The notes beneath the pieces are model-generated. The model ran no database searches. It saw only the letters and a program-made list of their open reading frames with translations, and had not been told where the DNA came from. This document shows, in pieces, positions 13,918 through 14,331 of a stretch of DNA of 14,331 nt; the first letter of the stretch is position 1; each line of letters starts with the position of its first letter. The position numbers and the translations under genes are program-made. Source of the stretch: Tateyamaria sp. (GTDB taxonomy: Bacteria > Pseudomonadota > Alphaproteobacteria > Rhodobacterales > Rhodobacteraceae); assembly GCA_018668195.1 (NCBI GenBank), contig JABITU010000359.1:1-14331 (forward strand). Direction: 5' to 3'.

Positions 13918-14133
13918 ATGATCGAGAAAGGGAATTCCAAGCTATCGATTGGCAAACAGTGCAAGCTGCTGTCAATCTCACGGTCGTCGTTTTATTATCA
14001 GCCGAAGGGTGAGACGGCGCTCAACCTGATGCTGATGCGCAAAATTGACGAATAGTTCTTGGAAACGCCCTTCTTCGGTGTTCACCAGATGACTTGGCAT
14101 CTGCGCAACGATGGACATCTGATCAATGAAAAG
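13918..14133 (+). pseudogene. IS3-family transposase OrfB, stop codon and truncation
   Basis: From ATG 13918 the frame reads MIEKGNSKLSIGKQCKLLSI, SRSSFYYQPKGETALNLMLM and RKIDE, then a TAG at 14053-14055. In relatives this codon is CAG (Gln). It continues FLETPFFGVHQMTWHLRN and DGHLINEK and then ends where foreign sequence begins. The DDE catalytic domain that should follow is missing, so no active integrase can be made. Confidence 0.85.
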
Positions 14134-14173
14134 AGCTATGCGGTAGTTTGGGTGATGGCGTGATTTGAAGGGC

Positions 14174-14228
14174 GGCGTATTGTGGCGGGTGTCAAAGCCG
14201 GCCAGAGCCTCACAAGGAGCAATACGCC
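14174..14228 (+). promoter_or_regulatory. Inverted repeat around the transposase ribosome site
   Basis: GGCGTATTG (14174-14182) and CAATACGCC (14220-14228) are perfect 9-base inverted copies. The second copy ends directly before the ATG at 14229, and the AAGGAG ribosome site (14214-14219) is the last part of the loop. RNA entering from outside would fold this stem at the start codon, a known way for IS elements to avoid being activated by read-through transcription. Confidence 0.5.
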
Positions 14229-14331
14229 ATGAAGAACGATACAGGCATCCTGCCGTTTCGCCAATCAGATTCGATCACAGATCCCTTGACCGAGCTTGCG
14301 CGGGAAGGTGCACGCCGGATGTTGGCTGAAG
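14229..14331 (+). CDS. IS256-family transposase, N-terminal part
   Basis: The frame from ATG 14229 is open to the window end (34 codons). It reads MKNDTGILPFRQSDSITDPL then TELAREGARRMLAE, which matches the start of IS256/Mutator-type transposases (DPLTE-AR-GARRML followed by the A-E-A-D region). Members cut and paste DNA with a DDE catalytic core, which lies outside this window. AAGGAG is nine bases before the ATG. Whether the rest is intact cannot be seen. Confidence 0.75.
   Translation, partial: MKNDTGILPFRQSDSITDPLTELAREGARRMLAE

Larger units (their letters stand above)
13538..14133 (+). mobile_element. IS3-family element remnant, 3' part lost
   Basis: The region starts with a TGAGCGCCCCGTAAAATTC-like left end (13538 on). 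It then has the orfA and orfB genes in the standard IS3 order, but similarity stops abruptly at about 14133, where other DNA begins. Two frameshifts and an internal amber codon show it is dead. The right inverted repeat is not in the window. The left boundary is by recall of related IS3 ends and may be off by a few bases. Confidence 0.8.
14134..14331 (+). mobile_element. IS256-family insertion sequence, 5' end
   Basis: The sequence after the OrfB break leads into the start of an IS256-type transposase gene and runs off the window. The exact left end is not clear, lying between 14134 and about 14150. The element interrupts the IS3 remnant, so it came later. Confidence 0.65.

Noticed and set aside
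13538..14331. CRISPR array, tRNA-linked integration site or defence island at the right end
   Set aside because: No direct repeats with spacers, no tRNA end and no defence protein motifs are visible; the content is explained by IS remnants.

Overview
The window looks like a chromosomal segment of a marine alphaproteobacterium of the Rhodobacterales (Roseobacter group). The evidence is the gene set and style: glyQ, a small membrane protein of the DUF6446 type and glyS packed into one unit; an unusual PEP/pyruvate-binding (PPDK-like) gene beside glyS; a DUF1127 small protein; folE2; metZ behind a SAM-II riboswitch; and insertion sequences of types common in that group. This placement is inference from remembered families, not from a database search.

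Layout. Positions 1-344 (minus) hold the N-terminal part of a PPDK-like gene that runs off the left edge. It starts with GTG and has a good promoter that contains a perfect palindrome. Positions 563-4566 (minus) are the glycyl-tRNA synthetase unit: glyQ, a very small uncertain ORF, the DUF6446-like gene and glyS, with overlapping stops and starts. GlyS carries an AT-rich insertion of about 100 residues. Positions 4721-6451 (plus) encode a secreted protein with SPOR-like, peptidoglycan-binding and trypsin-fold parts whose protease triad is missing. Positions 6594-9966 (minus) hold a ThDP-dependent decarboxylase, a TrkH potassium channel subunit and a DUF1127 protein. The decarboxylase start overlaps the trkH stop.

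Positions 10289-11392 (minus) are folE2, followed by a strong terminator. Positions 11547-12731 (minus) are metZ, whose leader has a SAM-II aptamer with an added hairpin and then an intrinsic terminator. This arrangement suggests transcriptional attenuation of methionine synthesis by SAM.

From about 13066 to the right end the DNA is accessory and decaying: an AT-rich reading frame without a start, an imperfect inverted repeat, an IS3-family element wrecked by two frameshifts and an amber stop, and the 5' end of an IS256-family element that interrupts it and continues past the window.

I see no complete new defence or biosynthetic system. The most interesting points are the SAM-II variant with its terminator, the GlyS insertion, the pseudoprotease, the palindrome in the PPDK-like promoter, and the orphan reading frame next to the IS scar.
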